From: a virus
Direction: 5' to 3' (one strand)
DNA: 22,458 nucleotides
Virus record (IMG/VR): IMGVR_UViG_3300017744_000178
Span: 1-22,458 of that record
Shown here piece by piece: positions 14,311 through 21,361 of the stretch (its first letter is position 1; the number at the start of each line of letters is the position of its first letter). The notes below the pieces were generated by a model. It was not told where the DNA came from. It made no database searches and saw nothing but the letters and a program-made list of their open reading frames with translations. Both the position numbers and the translations under genes were made by a program.

Positions 14311-15207
14311 TTACGAAACATCAGTTAAGATGTAAACACCAAAACCATCATGTATTTCAATCTCGCCCCAGAATCCAGTAGCAACATATTCTGTTGTTCT
14401 GAATGAAGCATTACGCTCAGTTTCGATTCTCATTAGACCTTCTGGCCCTATAGCACAACCGATAGCCCCTTTGGACATAGCAAACCCAGCCGCATCTCCA
14501 CCTGAACCAATATTTTCATCGATTTCATCAGAGTAATAAACATCAAATCCAGCAAATGAATTAACATAGCCAGTAGCTAATGCTTCTTCACCTTTATTGC
14601 CCATGAAGCTCATTGGCTTTGAGTTTGTTCCTGTTACAGCATCATCATGCAATAGGGAGATAATACCCTTAGCGCCCCACACTTGCTTTGGAGATAATAC
14701 CAAAGAGTAAGGCATTGGAGCACCAGCAGACTTTAATTGCCTCATTGCACCAAATACATGAGCTATTGATAAAGCAGTTCCAGCCGATGATTCAGTTTGA
14801 GTGAACCCAGCTCCTAATGCAGTTAAATCAGCATCAAGTTTAGCAGATACAGCATTACCAAGAACCTGACCAACATTACCAGTATAATCTTCAGCTGATC
14901 CCATAGCGGCTAAATCTGAAACATCAGTTCTGATAACATGCTCAGAAACTACTGCCTGTTTAGCGGCGGTATCGATCGAAGTCATAGTAGCATAATCAGC
15001 TCCATCAGTAGCCTCTCCTACATCAGTTGAAGCTATTTTAGTATAATCTACGAATTGTACAGTTAATGCACCTTTTACAGCTTGTTTTGCGGTAACGAGT
15101 GGAAGCATGACATTAGCTTGATTGAATGCAACTACTGCATCACCAACTATTAATCCTAAGCCACCTTTTACCCTACTCGCTCCAGTATCACTTATAGCAT
15201 CAGCCAT
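14311..15207 (-). CDS. Major capsid protein (HK97-type fold expected)
   Basis: A 298-aa protein that should build the icosahedral shell. It starts at ATG 15207 behind AGGAGT at a good distance. The N-terminus is Ala/Gly-rich (MADAISDTGASRVKGGLGL). The body includes 'TVQFVDYTKIASTDVGEATDG', an E-loop-like region, and 'VVSEHVIRTDVSDLAA'. A helical spine follows, then 'PYSLVLSPKQVWGAKG', and the C-terminal domain ends 'TEYVATGFWGEIEIHDGFGVY'. The last segment is characteristic of capsid proteins of this group (R.tTey...G.w.e..i.dg.Gv). Gene order after scaffold and before a strong hairpin agrees. It has no long N-terminal delta domain, so assembly should depend on the separate scaffold. The codon composition is richer in G and C than that of its neighbours, as is common for highly expressed capsid genes. 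Confidence 0.88.
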   Translation of the reverse strand: MADAISDTGASRVKGGLGLIVGDAVVAFNQANVMLPLVTAKQAVKGALTVQFVDYTKIASTDVGEATDGADYATMTSIDTAAKQAVVSEHVIRTDVSDLAAMGSAEDYTGNVGQVLGNAVSAKLDADLTALGAGFTQTESSAGTALSIAHVFGAMRQLKSAGAPMPYSLVLSPKQVWGAKGIISLLHDDAVTGTNSKPMSFMGNKGEEALATGYVNSFAGFDVYYSDEIDENIGSGGDAAGFAMSKGAIGCAIGPEGLMRIETERNASFRTTEYVATGFWGEIEIHDGFGVYILTDVS

Positions 15208-15265
15208 CGTAATACTCCTTTTCTATTAATCCCCTCTATCAACTGCATAAAGCCTTCAAGTAGGG

Positions 15266-15490
15266 TTATTTTTTATTTAAAGTTCCTTGACCCCATCCAG
15301 CAAAAGACCCAATAACTTGACGACCATTATAACTTACTCTTTCTTCCAACTCATCGATTACATCATCATATTTCATCTTAGAACCTTTGTAAGTTGCTTT
15401 AACATCACCATCTGGTGTAGTCTTGCATTTGATCTCATTATTTGGATCATAATCCTTGCCGAATATTGTGGTATACTTCTTCTCACTCAT
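15266..15490 (-). CDS. 74-aa protein between scaffold and capsid genes
   Basis: A 74-aa soluble protein starting at ATG 15490, with an eight-base overlap with the scaffold stop. It reads MSEKKYTTIFGKDYDPNNE, has a strand-rich middle ('DGDVKATYKGSKMKYDD'), a helix and a C-terminal 'GSFAGWGQGTL' stretch. I do not recognise a family. In phages the slot between scaffold and capsid often holds a capsid decoration or head-stabilising protein, so that is a reasonable but unproven guess. About 58 bases without a gene follow before the capsid start. They hold only the capsid ribosome site. Confidence 0.55.
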   Translation of the reverse strand: MSEKKYTTIFGKDYDPNNEIKCKTTPDGDVKATYKGSKMKYDDVIDELEERVSYNGRQVIGSFAGWGQGTLNKK

Positions 15491-16079
15491 AAGCTATCTT
15501 AATCCCAGCAGGTCCAGCAATCGGATTTCTTGAAGCCTTATAACTGTCTGGATCTTGACTCGCCCACTCTGCAGGAGAACTATATCCACCAAACTCTCCA
15601 GATGGATTGACGCCCTGTCTGTCTGAGCCTAATTTCCCAGCATTAACTGGAATTGATTGTACTTGGTTATCAACAAATTGCATTAACTTTGGAGTAGATA
15701 AATCTTCGCCAAAGGTTCTTTGTTCTTCTGGTAATTTTTCTAAATACTGATTCCTAATAGTGTTTTCAAATTCATCTTTACCCTTTAACCTATTAGTTAA
15801 GGTATTAATGGTTTGTTTTTGCTCATTTAGGATAGTCTGCATCTCACCATTTTTAATCCTATCTTCTTCCAACCTCGCATTATCTTTAGCTTCCAACTCA
15901 TTCAATCTTTCCTGTAAAGCTTCAGCTTTAGAGATTGCTTCGTTCTTTTGCGAAGAAATTTTAGATATTCTTTTCTGAAAAACATCTTGTGATACATTAT
16001 CATTATTTTCACCAGCTTTTGTGCTGGGATCATTTATCGTGGAATCATCACTTTGTACAATCATATTTTCTTCTGACAT
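15483..16079 (-). CDS. Putative capsid scaffolding protein
   Basis: A 198-aa protein starting at ATG 16079 behind AAGAGGT. The first 30 residues are acidic and disordered. About residues 33-110 form a long charged coiled coil ('KRISKISSQKNEAISKAEAL', 'RLNELEAKDNARLEED'). A linker with Pro and Gly follows. The C-terminus carries 'SSPAEWASQDPDSYKASR' and is short. Coiled-coil, highly charged proteins directly upstream of the capsid gene act as internal scaffolds and leave the procapsid before or during DNA packaging. No protease motif is present, so this does not look like a protease-scaffold fusion. Function rests on position and architecture. Confidence 0.78.
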   Translation of the reverse strand: MSEENMIVQSDDSTINDPSTKAGENNDNVSQDVFQKRISKISSQKNEAISKAEALQERLNELEAKDNARLEEDRIKNGEMQTILNEQKQTINTLTNRLKGKDEFENTIRNQYLEKLPEEQRTFGEDLSTPKLMQFVDNQVQSIPVNAGKLGSDRQGVNPSGEFGGYSSPAEWASQDPDSYKASRNPIAGPAGIKIAYE

Positions 16080-16158
16080 GTTTACCTCTTTTGTGAGTTA
16101 TCGTTTGCATTAAGTTATGTGTTATTAATCACATCTATTTACTTAATTATTTTTCAGC
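16080..16158 (-). other. Intergenic gap upstream of the scaffold gene with a short inverted repeat
   Basis: This 79-base gap is the largest in the head-gene region apart from the capsid terminator region. Besides the scaffold ribosome site it holds an imperfect palindrome at 16117-16134 (ATGTG, eight bases, CACAT). I see no convincing -35/-10 promoter pair and no terminator T-run. The AT-rich sequence could hide a promoter that I cannot confirm by eye. Confidence 0.3.
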
Positions 16159-16611
16159 TTATAAGCCTATATTAATTTTAACCTTCTTATTAGGGATTAA
16201 CCTATTTTTATTAACATATTCAGTTGCCTCTTCCATTATGAAATCCCTTATATCATCAGGAATAGGTTTATCTTTACTGCTTATAGTTCTATCGTTTCGA
16301 TCAAGACTTTTTACTTTAGCGCCCCAAGATGTAGTTCCGAAAGTGAAGCCTTCTTCAGTCGTTTTTCTTAATTTGAAATCTCTCATAAGATCACCAGTAA
16401 GAACTGGAGATGTGCTATTTCTATGCTTTGCTACTTGCCTTTTCAATCTCCCAGTAGTCTTCTTTCTGGAATATTGTCTTTTATATGGTGGGAATGGATC
16501 TCCATGCACATCTTTTGCATTCTTCCCACCTCCTGCATCATCGAATATCCAACTTCTATAACGAGTTACTACTCGCTTTCCTATCTGCAACCAGAATTTC
16601 TTATCAAGCAT
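16159..16611 (-). CDS. Putative virion morphogenesis / tail completion protein (HK97 gp10- or Mu gpG-like)
   Basis: A 150-aa basic protein starting at ATG 16611 and overlapping the MuF-like gene by eight bases. The N-terminal 60 residues are rich in Lys, Arg and aromatic residues. Residues 71-76 read LTGDLM within 'SPVLTGDLMRDFKLRK', followed by 'GFTFGTTSWGAKV'. Together these are the usual central motif of the HK97 gp10 / Mu virion-morphogenesis family, in which a 'TG.Lr.s' helix is followed by a beta hairpin. Those proteins help join head and tail. In many phages they lie after the capsid gene, but here the gene sits before the scaffold, next to the MuF-like gene, as also occurs in Mu-like genomes. 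Role likely, exact family uncertain. Confidence 0.62.
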   Translation of the reverse strand: MLDKKFWLQIGKRVVTRYRSWIFDDAGGGKNAKDVHGDPFPPYKRQYSRKKTTGRLKRQVAKHRNSTSPVLTGDLMRDFKLRKTTEEGFTFGTTSWGAKVKSLDRNDRTISSKDKPIPDDIRDFIMEEATEYVNKNRLIPNKKVKINIGL

Positions 16612-17323
16612 CTATTGTTTCCATATCTTCGTTATAACCTTGACCTGCTGGATCTTCTTCATCCATTTCTTCCCATTTATGCCTACAATTCCAGATAGCA
16701 TTGTTAAAATTGCCGAATTTACTCTTTAAAATCTGTACCCTTGTAGATGGACCCATCTTAATGCGTTCTACGCATTCATCCCTTGTTTTCGCATCAAAAG
16801 GACCTATATATATAAACTTTGTATTCTCAGGCAACATCTCTGCTAATTGATTTGTAATTGCATTGTTGAATTGATTATATGTCGTGTTGATCAAGGTTTC
16901 AAGTTGTTTAGGTGATAACGCAGAATCTATTTCACCTATTATTTCACTTGGGAATTTATTTGTAGCCATTCCGTTTACTATCTGATCCATCATTTCATTA
17001 GATAGTCGACCAGTAACCTCTGTAGAAATTCTATTTCTGGCCTGATTTAATAATGTTTGTAGTGATGACTCTGGTAATGTTGCAGTTGTAAAGGTAGACT
17101 CTAATGATCTTCTAATCCCTTCCTCATATATGCCCATTGCATTGGTAAGCTTCCCTGTCATAATTGTTGCAACTTCTATTTCACCCAGAAAGATCATCCT
17201 TTCTTCTGGTGTCATATCTTCCATTGCAACATATAAGCCTTCGACTACTTCATCCCTTGCCTGTCCTACCTTTTCAGCAAAATCACTTGACAATGCTTCC
17301 AACTCAAATGAAATATCAGCCAT
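16604..17323 (-). CDS. Minor head protein, MuF / SPP1 gp7-like
   Basis: A 239-aa protein starting at ATG 17323, overlapping the stop of the membrane-protein gene (ATG shares its first base with the TAA). The first 160 residues are helical. Residues 170-215 carry the Phage_Mu_F signature: 'FIYIGPFDAKTRDECVERI', then after a short gap 'NAIWNCRHKW', with the conserved N212-C-R-H215. MuF-like proteins are incorporated in a few copies near the portal and may be ejected with DNA. Phage versions can carry toxins or enzymes as C-terminal fusions, but here only a short acidic tail follows, so no cargo domain is present. The gene sits between portal and scaffold, the expected position. Confidence 0.85.
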   Translation of the reverse strand: MADISFELEALSSDFAEKVGQARDEVVEGLYVAMEDMTPEERMIFLGEIEVATIMTGKLTNAMGIYEEGIRRSLESTFTTATLPESSLQTLLNQARNRISTEVTGRLSNEMMDQIVNGMATNKFPSEIIGEIDSALSPKQLETLINTTYNQFNNAITNQLAEMLPENTKFIYIGPFDAKTRDECVERIKMGPSTRVQILKSKFGNFNNAIWNCRHKWEEMDEEDPAGQGYNEDMETIDA

Positions 17324-17637
17324 TACTTCTTTTTCTTACCCCATGAGAAAGGATTTAAATTTAATTCACTCTCATACCATGCCATCTGTGCTTCAAGTTG
17401 CCTGATATGTGCTGCTTCTGCTTCTGCTCGCTCTTCCTCAAATATGACTACTTGCTCAAGTGCTATATCCATATTGCGTTCTAATTCTTGTAGTCGTGAT
17501 TCATATTTCCAGAATGAGTAAACAATCATAGCGGTAAATACAATTATCTGGAGTAACCATTTAAAGTTGATAGTAATAGCCATACTATCCCCTATTACTT
17601 CTCCCTTATATGACCTTGCTCCTTTATTGACATCCAT
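17323..17637 (-). CDS. Single-pass membrane protein with coiled coil in the head operon
   Basis: A 104-aa protein. The ATG at 17637 overlaps the previous stop (TAATG). An internal ATG at codon 19 (MAITINF) has a GGGGATA site and may be the real start. A membrane-spanning segment follows (about 26-43, WLLQIIVFTAMIVYSFW), then a charged coiled coil ('RLQELERNMDIALEQV', 'EEERAEAEAAHIRQLEAQM'), and a C-terminal 'ELNLNPFSWGKKKK'. The Lys-rich end and membrane anchor suggest a cytoplasmic coiled coil attached to the inner membrane. No lipobox or signal peptidase site is seen. The location between portal-linked genes and the MuF protein is unusual for a membrane protein. A role in lysis (spanin-like), in membrane-linked head assembly or in ejection is possible, none proven. 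Confidence 0.6.
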   Translation of the reverse strand: MDVNKGARSYKGEVIGDSMAITINFKWLLQIIVFTAMIVYSFWKYESRLQELERNMDIALEQVVIFEEERAEAEAAHIRQLEAQMAWYESELNLNPFSWGKKKK

Positions 17638-17936
17638 TAGCCCAGCAAATCTCCAACCGTTTTGCCAGACTCCCAGAATTTACAACTCCAGTATCTTGCT
17701 TTAGTTTTATCTTTAGGTGGATTACTATCACATTTATGCCTTGCCCTGAAAGATTTCCTTCGCTTAGGCCTATCTCTTTGAATGGAAAGATTAGGATCTC
17801 CGAATGTAACTCTTACAACATTCCCTTTTGCACTCGTTACGAATACTTCAAACTTCTTTCGACCATACCCTGCATTACCTTTAGATATTCTTCTGGGTTT
17901 ATTTAATGTTACTTTTTTGCCTTTATATTCAGCCAT
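17637..17936 (-). CDS. Basic conserved phage protein with GDPN / SFRARH / YWSC motifs (DUF5872-like)
   Basis: A 99-aa basic protein starting at ATG 17936, overlapping the portal stop by one base. Its core 'VRVTFGDPNLSIQRDRPKRR', 'KSFRARHKCDSNPPKDK' and 'ARYWSCKFW' match a motif I know from many marine phage genomes (GDPN..I.RD.P.RRkSFRARH.Cd ... K....YWSC..W), which I believe is DUF5872. Cys and His at 'ARHKC' and 'WSCKFW' could bind a metal ion, but only two cysteines are present. In other phages this module is often found alone or fused near portal or protease genes. The function is not established. It probably belongs to head assembly because it is locked between portal and head genes. Confidence 0.65.
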   Translation of the reverse strand: MAEYKGKKVTLNKPRRISKGNAGYGRKKFEVFVTSAKGNVVRVTFGDPNLSIQRDRPKRRKSFRARHKCDSNPPKDKTKARYWSCKFWESGKTVGDLLG

Positions 17937-19276
17937 TAAACCCTCTTGGTTAAAGCATCTCTAAGCATATTAGATGAAGCTTCTTCTTCTTCATCATCCA
18001 TTGGTTCTATTTTTTTTCTGTCAAATATATGATCAAGTGCAGAATCTCGGTCTGGAAACCCATCTGGATTCATTTGCATTAATACATCAGCCTCATCTAT
18101 TAACCCATGCGAAAGCTCCCATTCCCATTGCTCTCTCTGTTCCTGTGCGCTCATGACATCGGTTGATTCGGTAAAATCTATTGAAAGCAGATCTCCAGCA
18201 TCTATCCCCATTTCATGTAGCAATATCACTTTTTCAACATCAAATAGATCTTTTTCTACATTTCTCCATCGTGCAACATCAGACTTCCTCTCATCATTTA
18301 ACTCTTGATTGCGAAGCCTTAACGCTACTCCAGATTCAGCAACTGTACCCTCTGCAAAATTGGATGGCAGATGGTAATTCTGCGTAAGCATTTTATATGA
18401 ATCCTGTATTGCTGAGCTTAACGCTGGAATACTATTAGGTGGAGAAACTACATTTAATGCTCCATCTACACCGAGGTACATAATCTTGTCTTGTCCTATA
18501 TCAATATCTTCCTTGTCAATCTGTGATCCATTCGCATATAAATAACCAAACGATTGGAAATGCACATTAGCCATCTTATTAGTTTCTGAAACATTAATTA
18601 AATGATTAGTAGATATTAAATCAAGTAATGGATCTGTATCAAAATAAGCATATTCAGGCTTCCCATCTCTGAAGCATTCTACAAAAGGCAATATTCCATA
18701 GAAATTAATATTATCTGGATTATCTGGGTTTTGCTGAATCTTTCCATTCTCATCATATATAAAATGAGTGTCCTTATCCCAATAGGCATACATAGTTGGA
18801 GTATCATCAAGAACTTCTGATCGTATAGATAATGGGTAAGTAAAAGCAATAGGTTTCATTGGATCTTCATCAAAGTGTGGCTCGAAATTATGTATAATAT
18901 CGTACTCCATTCTTCCAGTTCTCCAGACAGGTTTCATAAGTACAGCGTCCAATAGATTGGTGTATCTTTCCAATCTCTGCAATTTGTGATTCTTCTGATA
19001 GAAGAAATCAACAACATCTTCCTTTGTATATTCCCTTACTGGATCAACCATGTAAACCATAGAGATTCTATCTATAATTCGCTTCGTAATATTTATATTA
19101 GCTATCGGAATAGAGTTCTGCAATTTAAGACTGAATAAATCTTGAGTATATTGCCTTGTCCTTCCATTATAATAATCCAATGCAACAGACCTGTTCTTTC
19201 GGAACATATTCTTTTCTGCCTGTTGTGCATCAAATTGGCTTTGCTTTTGTAAAATCTTTGACATTGGAACCATCAT
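17936..19276 (-). CDS. Portal protein (SPP1 gp6-like)
   Basis: A 446-aa protein expected to form the dodecameric DNA entry ring at one capsid vertex and dock the terminase. It starts at ATG 19276, overlapping the large terminase stop (ATGA), with GGAG about ten bases upstream. The N-terminal 'VALDYYNGR' (31-39) is the usual portal start in the SPP1 gp6 group. The middle has the wing and stem regions, with 'NHLINVSETNKMANVHFQSFGY' and 'HLPSNFAEGTVAESGVALR'. The latter is the helix-rich stem and crown part typical of portals. The C-terminus is acidic ('DDEEEEA') and then ends LTKRV. The order TerL-portal-MuF is standard. Confidence 0.9.
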   Translation of the reverse strand: MMVPMSKILQKQSQFDAQQAEKNMFRKNRSVALDYYNGRTRQYTQDLFSLKLQNSIPIANINITKRIIDRISMVYMVDPVREYTKEDVVDFFYQKNHKLQRLERYTNLLDAVLMKPVWRTGRMEYDIIHNFEPHFDEDPMKPIAFTYPLSIRSEVLDDTPTMYAYWDKDTHFIYDENGKIQQNPDNPDNINFYGILPFVECFRDGKPEYAYFDTDPLLDLISTNHLINVSETNKMANVHFQSFGYLYANGSQIDKEDIDIGQDKIMYLGVDGALNVVSPPNSIPALSSAIQDSYKMLTQNYHLPSNFAEGTVAESGVALRLRNQELNDERKSDVARWRNVEKDLFDVEKVILLHEMGIDAGDLLSIDFTESTDVMSAQEQREQWEWELSHGLIDEADVLMQMNPDGFPDRDSALDHIFDRKKIEPMDDEEEEASSNMLRDALTKRV

Positions 19277-20529
19277 CGGCTAACTCTCCATAAGTTTGGT
19301 TTTACGCATGGATATTCCCAAACTACACTATAGCCGAGAGCATCTGTCATGTGGGTTAATTCTGGATTACTTTTATCAATTTTGCGAGTATGAAGAACAT
19401 TGGTTACTCTTTCAAGGTCTAATATTAAAGCCTTACAAGATGGATCTATAATCATATTATCTTCTAATACTTTATTCATAGCATTCACTCTGTTTATAGG
19501 TGCTGGATTAGACGGATTAACTTTAACATTAAACCCAGCGCGTCTTATCAATTCTACATCTGTATATCTTGAAGCTGAATGCTTCGCACTTCCAGTTGCG
19601 TCTGGATATACATAAGTATATGGATTTGGATATTGATCCTTTATCGTTTGACACATTCGCTCGGTAAGTAGGTCACCACCTCCTGTGTGGTATAATTCAA
19701 TGGCATCGAAAACACGAATGTTCGGTTTGTCATCGTACTTCTGCCATAATACGGCACATTCTGGCGATACATTCCAGTCGATACCGACATACAAAGGTTT
19801 GTTTGGGTCGTATCTATTAGCTTTGACATTGCTATCCCTTGAAAAATTATAATATGTAGAACCAGATTGGAGATTAACGAACTCCCCATCTCTATATGCC
19901 CTTAATAAATTAGCATCATAATTACTTTCCATTAAACTTAAATATTTTTCTGGCAAATACACATTATCAGTTGTTTTCCCATGTATAAGTCTTCGGTCGT
20001 CATTTGCATCCTCGACAAAGATCTTATATGTATATTTGAAACCCTCCGGTGAAGTCACGATATAGATTTCTGGATTATTAGTACCACGAATACGACCTAA
20101 TGCTTTCTTAAAGGCTATATCACAGTTTTTATAGCTCTCAACATCAAACTCATCAAAGCCAATATATGTAAGCTCTGCTCCAATGATTCGTTGTGGTTTC
20201 TGTAATTGATATATTCGGATGTTACCAGCAGATGTGTGAAACTTATGCTTAGCCATAGAATAGTTATATTTCAAACCTATGTCATCCATCATTTGACAGA
20301 AAGGATCTACAAACAATTCCTCAGCTAATGACAATGTTGGATATATAATCCACCCATTGCTACGACCTTCTTTATTCTTTCGCATGAATAAATTCGCTAA
20401 GGTCTTTTTCAGGAATACGTGGGTTTTACCGCTTCCAAAACCAGCTACGAGGCCATTAATAGCTTTATCAGATGTTAGGAAATCCCATTGGTGTGGAAAG
20501 TAATCCTTTTTATTGAAATGTAAATCCAC
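19273..20529 (-). CDS. Terminase large subunit
   Basis: A 418-aa DNA packaging motor with an N-terminal ATPase and C-terminal nuclease. The start is GTG 20529, directly after the TAA of the small subunit gene. Walker A is 'GFGSGKT' (30-36), Walker B is YIGFDE (122-127) and the coupling motif is VTSPEG (158-163). The RNase H-type nuclease acidic residues are visible as Asp251 ('VGIDWN'), Asp310 ('YPDATG') and Asp396 ('HMTDALGY'). All key residues are therefore present, so it should be active. The Walker A lacks the usual Gly-X4 spacing variant of lambda-like enzymes and resembles terminases of the type 'GG.gSGKS'. Coupling to the portal gene is by ATGA overlap. Confidence 0.95.
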   Translation of the reverse strand: MDLHFNKKDYFPHQWDFLTSDKAINGLVAGFGSGKTHVFLKKTLANLFMRKNKEGRSNGWIIYPTLSLAEELFVDPFCQMMDDIGLKYNYSMAKHKFHTSAGNIRIYQLQKPQRIIGAELTYIGFDEFDVESYKNCDIAFKKALGRIRGTNNPEIYIVTSPEGFKYTYKIFVEDANDDRRLIHGKTTDNVYLPEKYLSLMESNYDANLLRAYRDGEFVNLQSGSTYYNFSRDSNVKANRYDPNKPLYVGIDWNVSPECAVLWQKYDDKPNIRVFDAIELYHTGGGDLLTERMCQTIKDQYPNPYTYVYPDATGSAKHSASRYTDVELIRRAGFNVKVNPSNPAPINRVNAMNKVLEDNMIIDPSCKALILDLERVTNVLHTRKIDKSNPELTHMTDALGYSVVWEYPCVKPNLWRVSR

Positions 20530-20865
20530 TTATACTTCGATGAATTTAACTTCTTCTATGTTATGATCCCAATCTATTTCAGCTTTATCCTTCTGGCCCA
20601 AATACTGCTTCCCTAACCATATAAGCATTGCAACATTACCTCGAGCCGCGCTTTCAAACTGAAGCTTTCGTAATCTCATTTTAGACATCTCTTTCCCTTT
20701 TGTGATATTTTCGGAAAAACGCTTACGAATTGTTCCTTCATCACAATCGAAAAATGCGGCGATCTCACTGTTAGTACAATTAAAGGATGCTAATTGCTCA
20801 ACTTGTTCTGGATCTATATCCAGTTTTGGTCTACCAGTCTTTTTAACTTTCGAATCTTGTGCCAT
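20530..20865 (-). CDS. Terminase small subunit
   Basis: A 111-aa protein starting at ATG 20865, overlapping the ParB-like gene by 23 bases. It opens MAQDSKVKKTGRPKLD and carries a helix-turn-helix at about 24-50 ('TNSEIAAFFDCDEGTIRKRF'). A helical segment 'MRLRKLQFESAARGNVAMLI' and a short acidic tail follow. This is the standard form of small terminases that read the packaging start site on the phage DNA and feed it to the large subunit. The 'GRPK' opening and 'ARGN..M.IWLGKQ.LGQ' segment are typical. Its stop abuts the GTG of the large subunit gene. Confidence 0.9.
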   Translation of the reverse strand: MAQDSKVKKTGRPKLDIDPEQVEQLASFNCTNSEIAAFFDCDEGTIRKRFSENITKGKEMSKMRLRKLQFESAARGNVAMLIWLGKQYLGQKDKAEIDWDHNIEEVKFIEV

Positions 20866-21361
20866 CAGTCGTAGGTACCCATGCGTTATTAAACTCTTCT
20901 TCTTTATCCATTTGTAGAGGGATTCCTTTTTCGTGCATTAACCTGATCACTTCTTCATCTTCCATTTGCAATCTTTCCATGATCTCATGTGCACTTAAAC
21001 CATCTTCTTTCATCTTCTGCACTATATCAGACATCTTTAATATAGCATGAGTTCCTCTTGCTCTGTTATGTCTAATCGTACTCATCATCTGATGATTCTC
21101 ATCTTTTGGGTTCATAGTTACAACTGGTACTTTGCCCTTTGTAATCTCTATTACATCTGGATCACCGCTTATTGTCCACCTATGGAAACCATCTACAATA
21201 GTATTATCTGGATTCCTAACAATAGGCTGTGTCCAACCATCTTCTATTATACTAATTTTTAATAGCTCTAATTCTGCTGGAGCTACACTATTAGGATTGT
21301 AATTGTTAGGTTTTAATAGATCTCTATCCACCCACTCTATTTTATCTAATGGTTGTTTCAT
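20843..21361 (-). CDS. ParB/Srx-type protein (IbrB-like)
   Basis: A 172-aa protein starting at ATG 21361, which overlaps the stop of the PAPS-reductase-like gene (ATGA). It has the ParB/Srx N-terminal fold: 'NYNPNSVAPAELELLKISI', 'QPIVRNPDNTIVDGFHRW' (the DGfHRw motif at 55-62), and 'STIRHNRARGTH' (box-II-like, 94-105). A helix-turn-helix-like stretch follows ('LSAHEIMERLQMEDEEVIRL', about 120-141). Such proteins bind or cut DNA or use CTP/ATP. In phages and prophages a ParB-like protein next to a PAPS-reductase-like protein forms the IbrA/IbrB pair, described as a regulator pair in E. coli prophage regions. Here the pair lies directly upstream of the terminase genes and overlaps the small terminase, so it may regulate late genes or act at the packaging site. 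That last step is inference. Confidence 0.8.
   Translation of the reverse strand: MKQPLDKIEWVDRDLLKPNNYNPNSVAPAELELLKISIIEDGWTQPIVRNPDNTIVDGFHRWTISGDPDVIEITKGKVPVVTMNPKDENHQMMSTIRHNRARGTHAILKMSDIVQKMKEDGLSAHEIMERLQMEDEEVIRLMHEKGIPLQMDKEEEFNNAWVPTTDGTRFES

Noticed and set aside
20843-21361. Plasmid partition ParB
   Set aside because: There is no ParA gene or parS-like repeats nearby, and the protein is short and coupled to a PAPS-reductase-like gene in a phage late operon.
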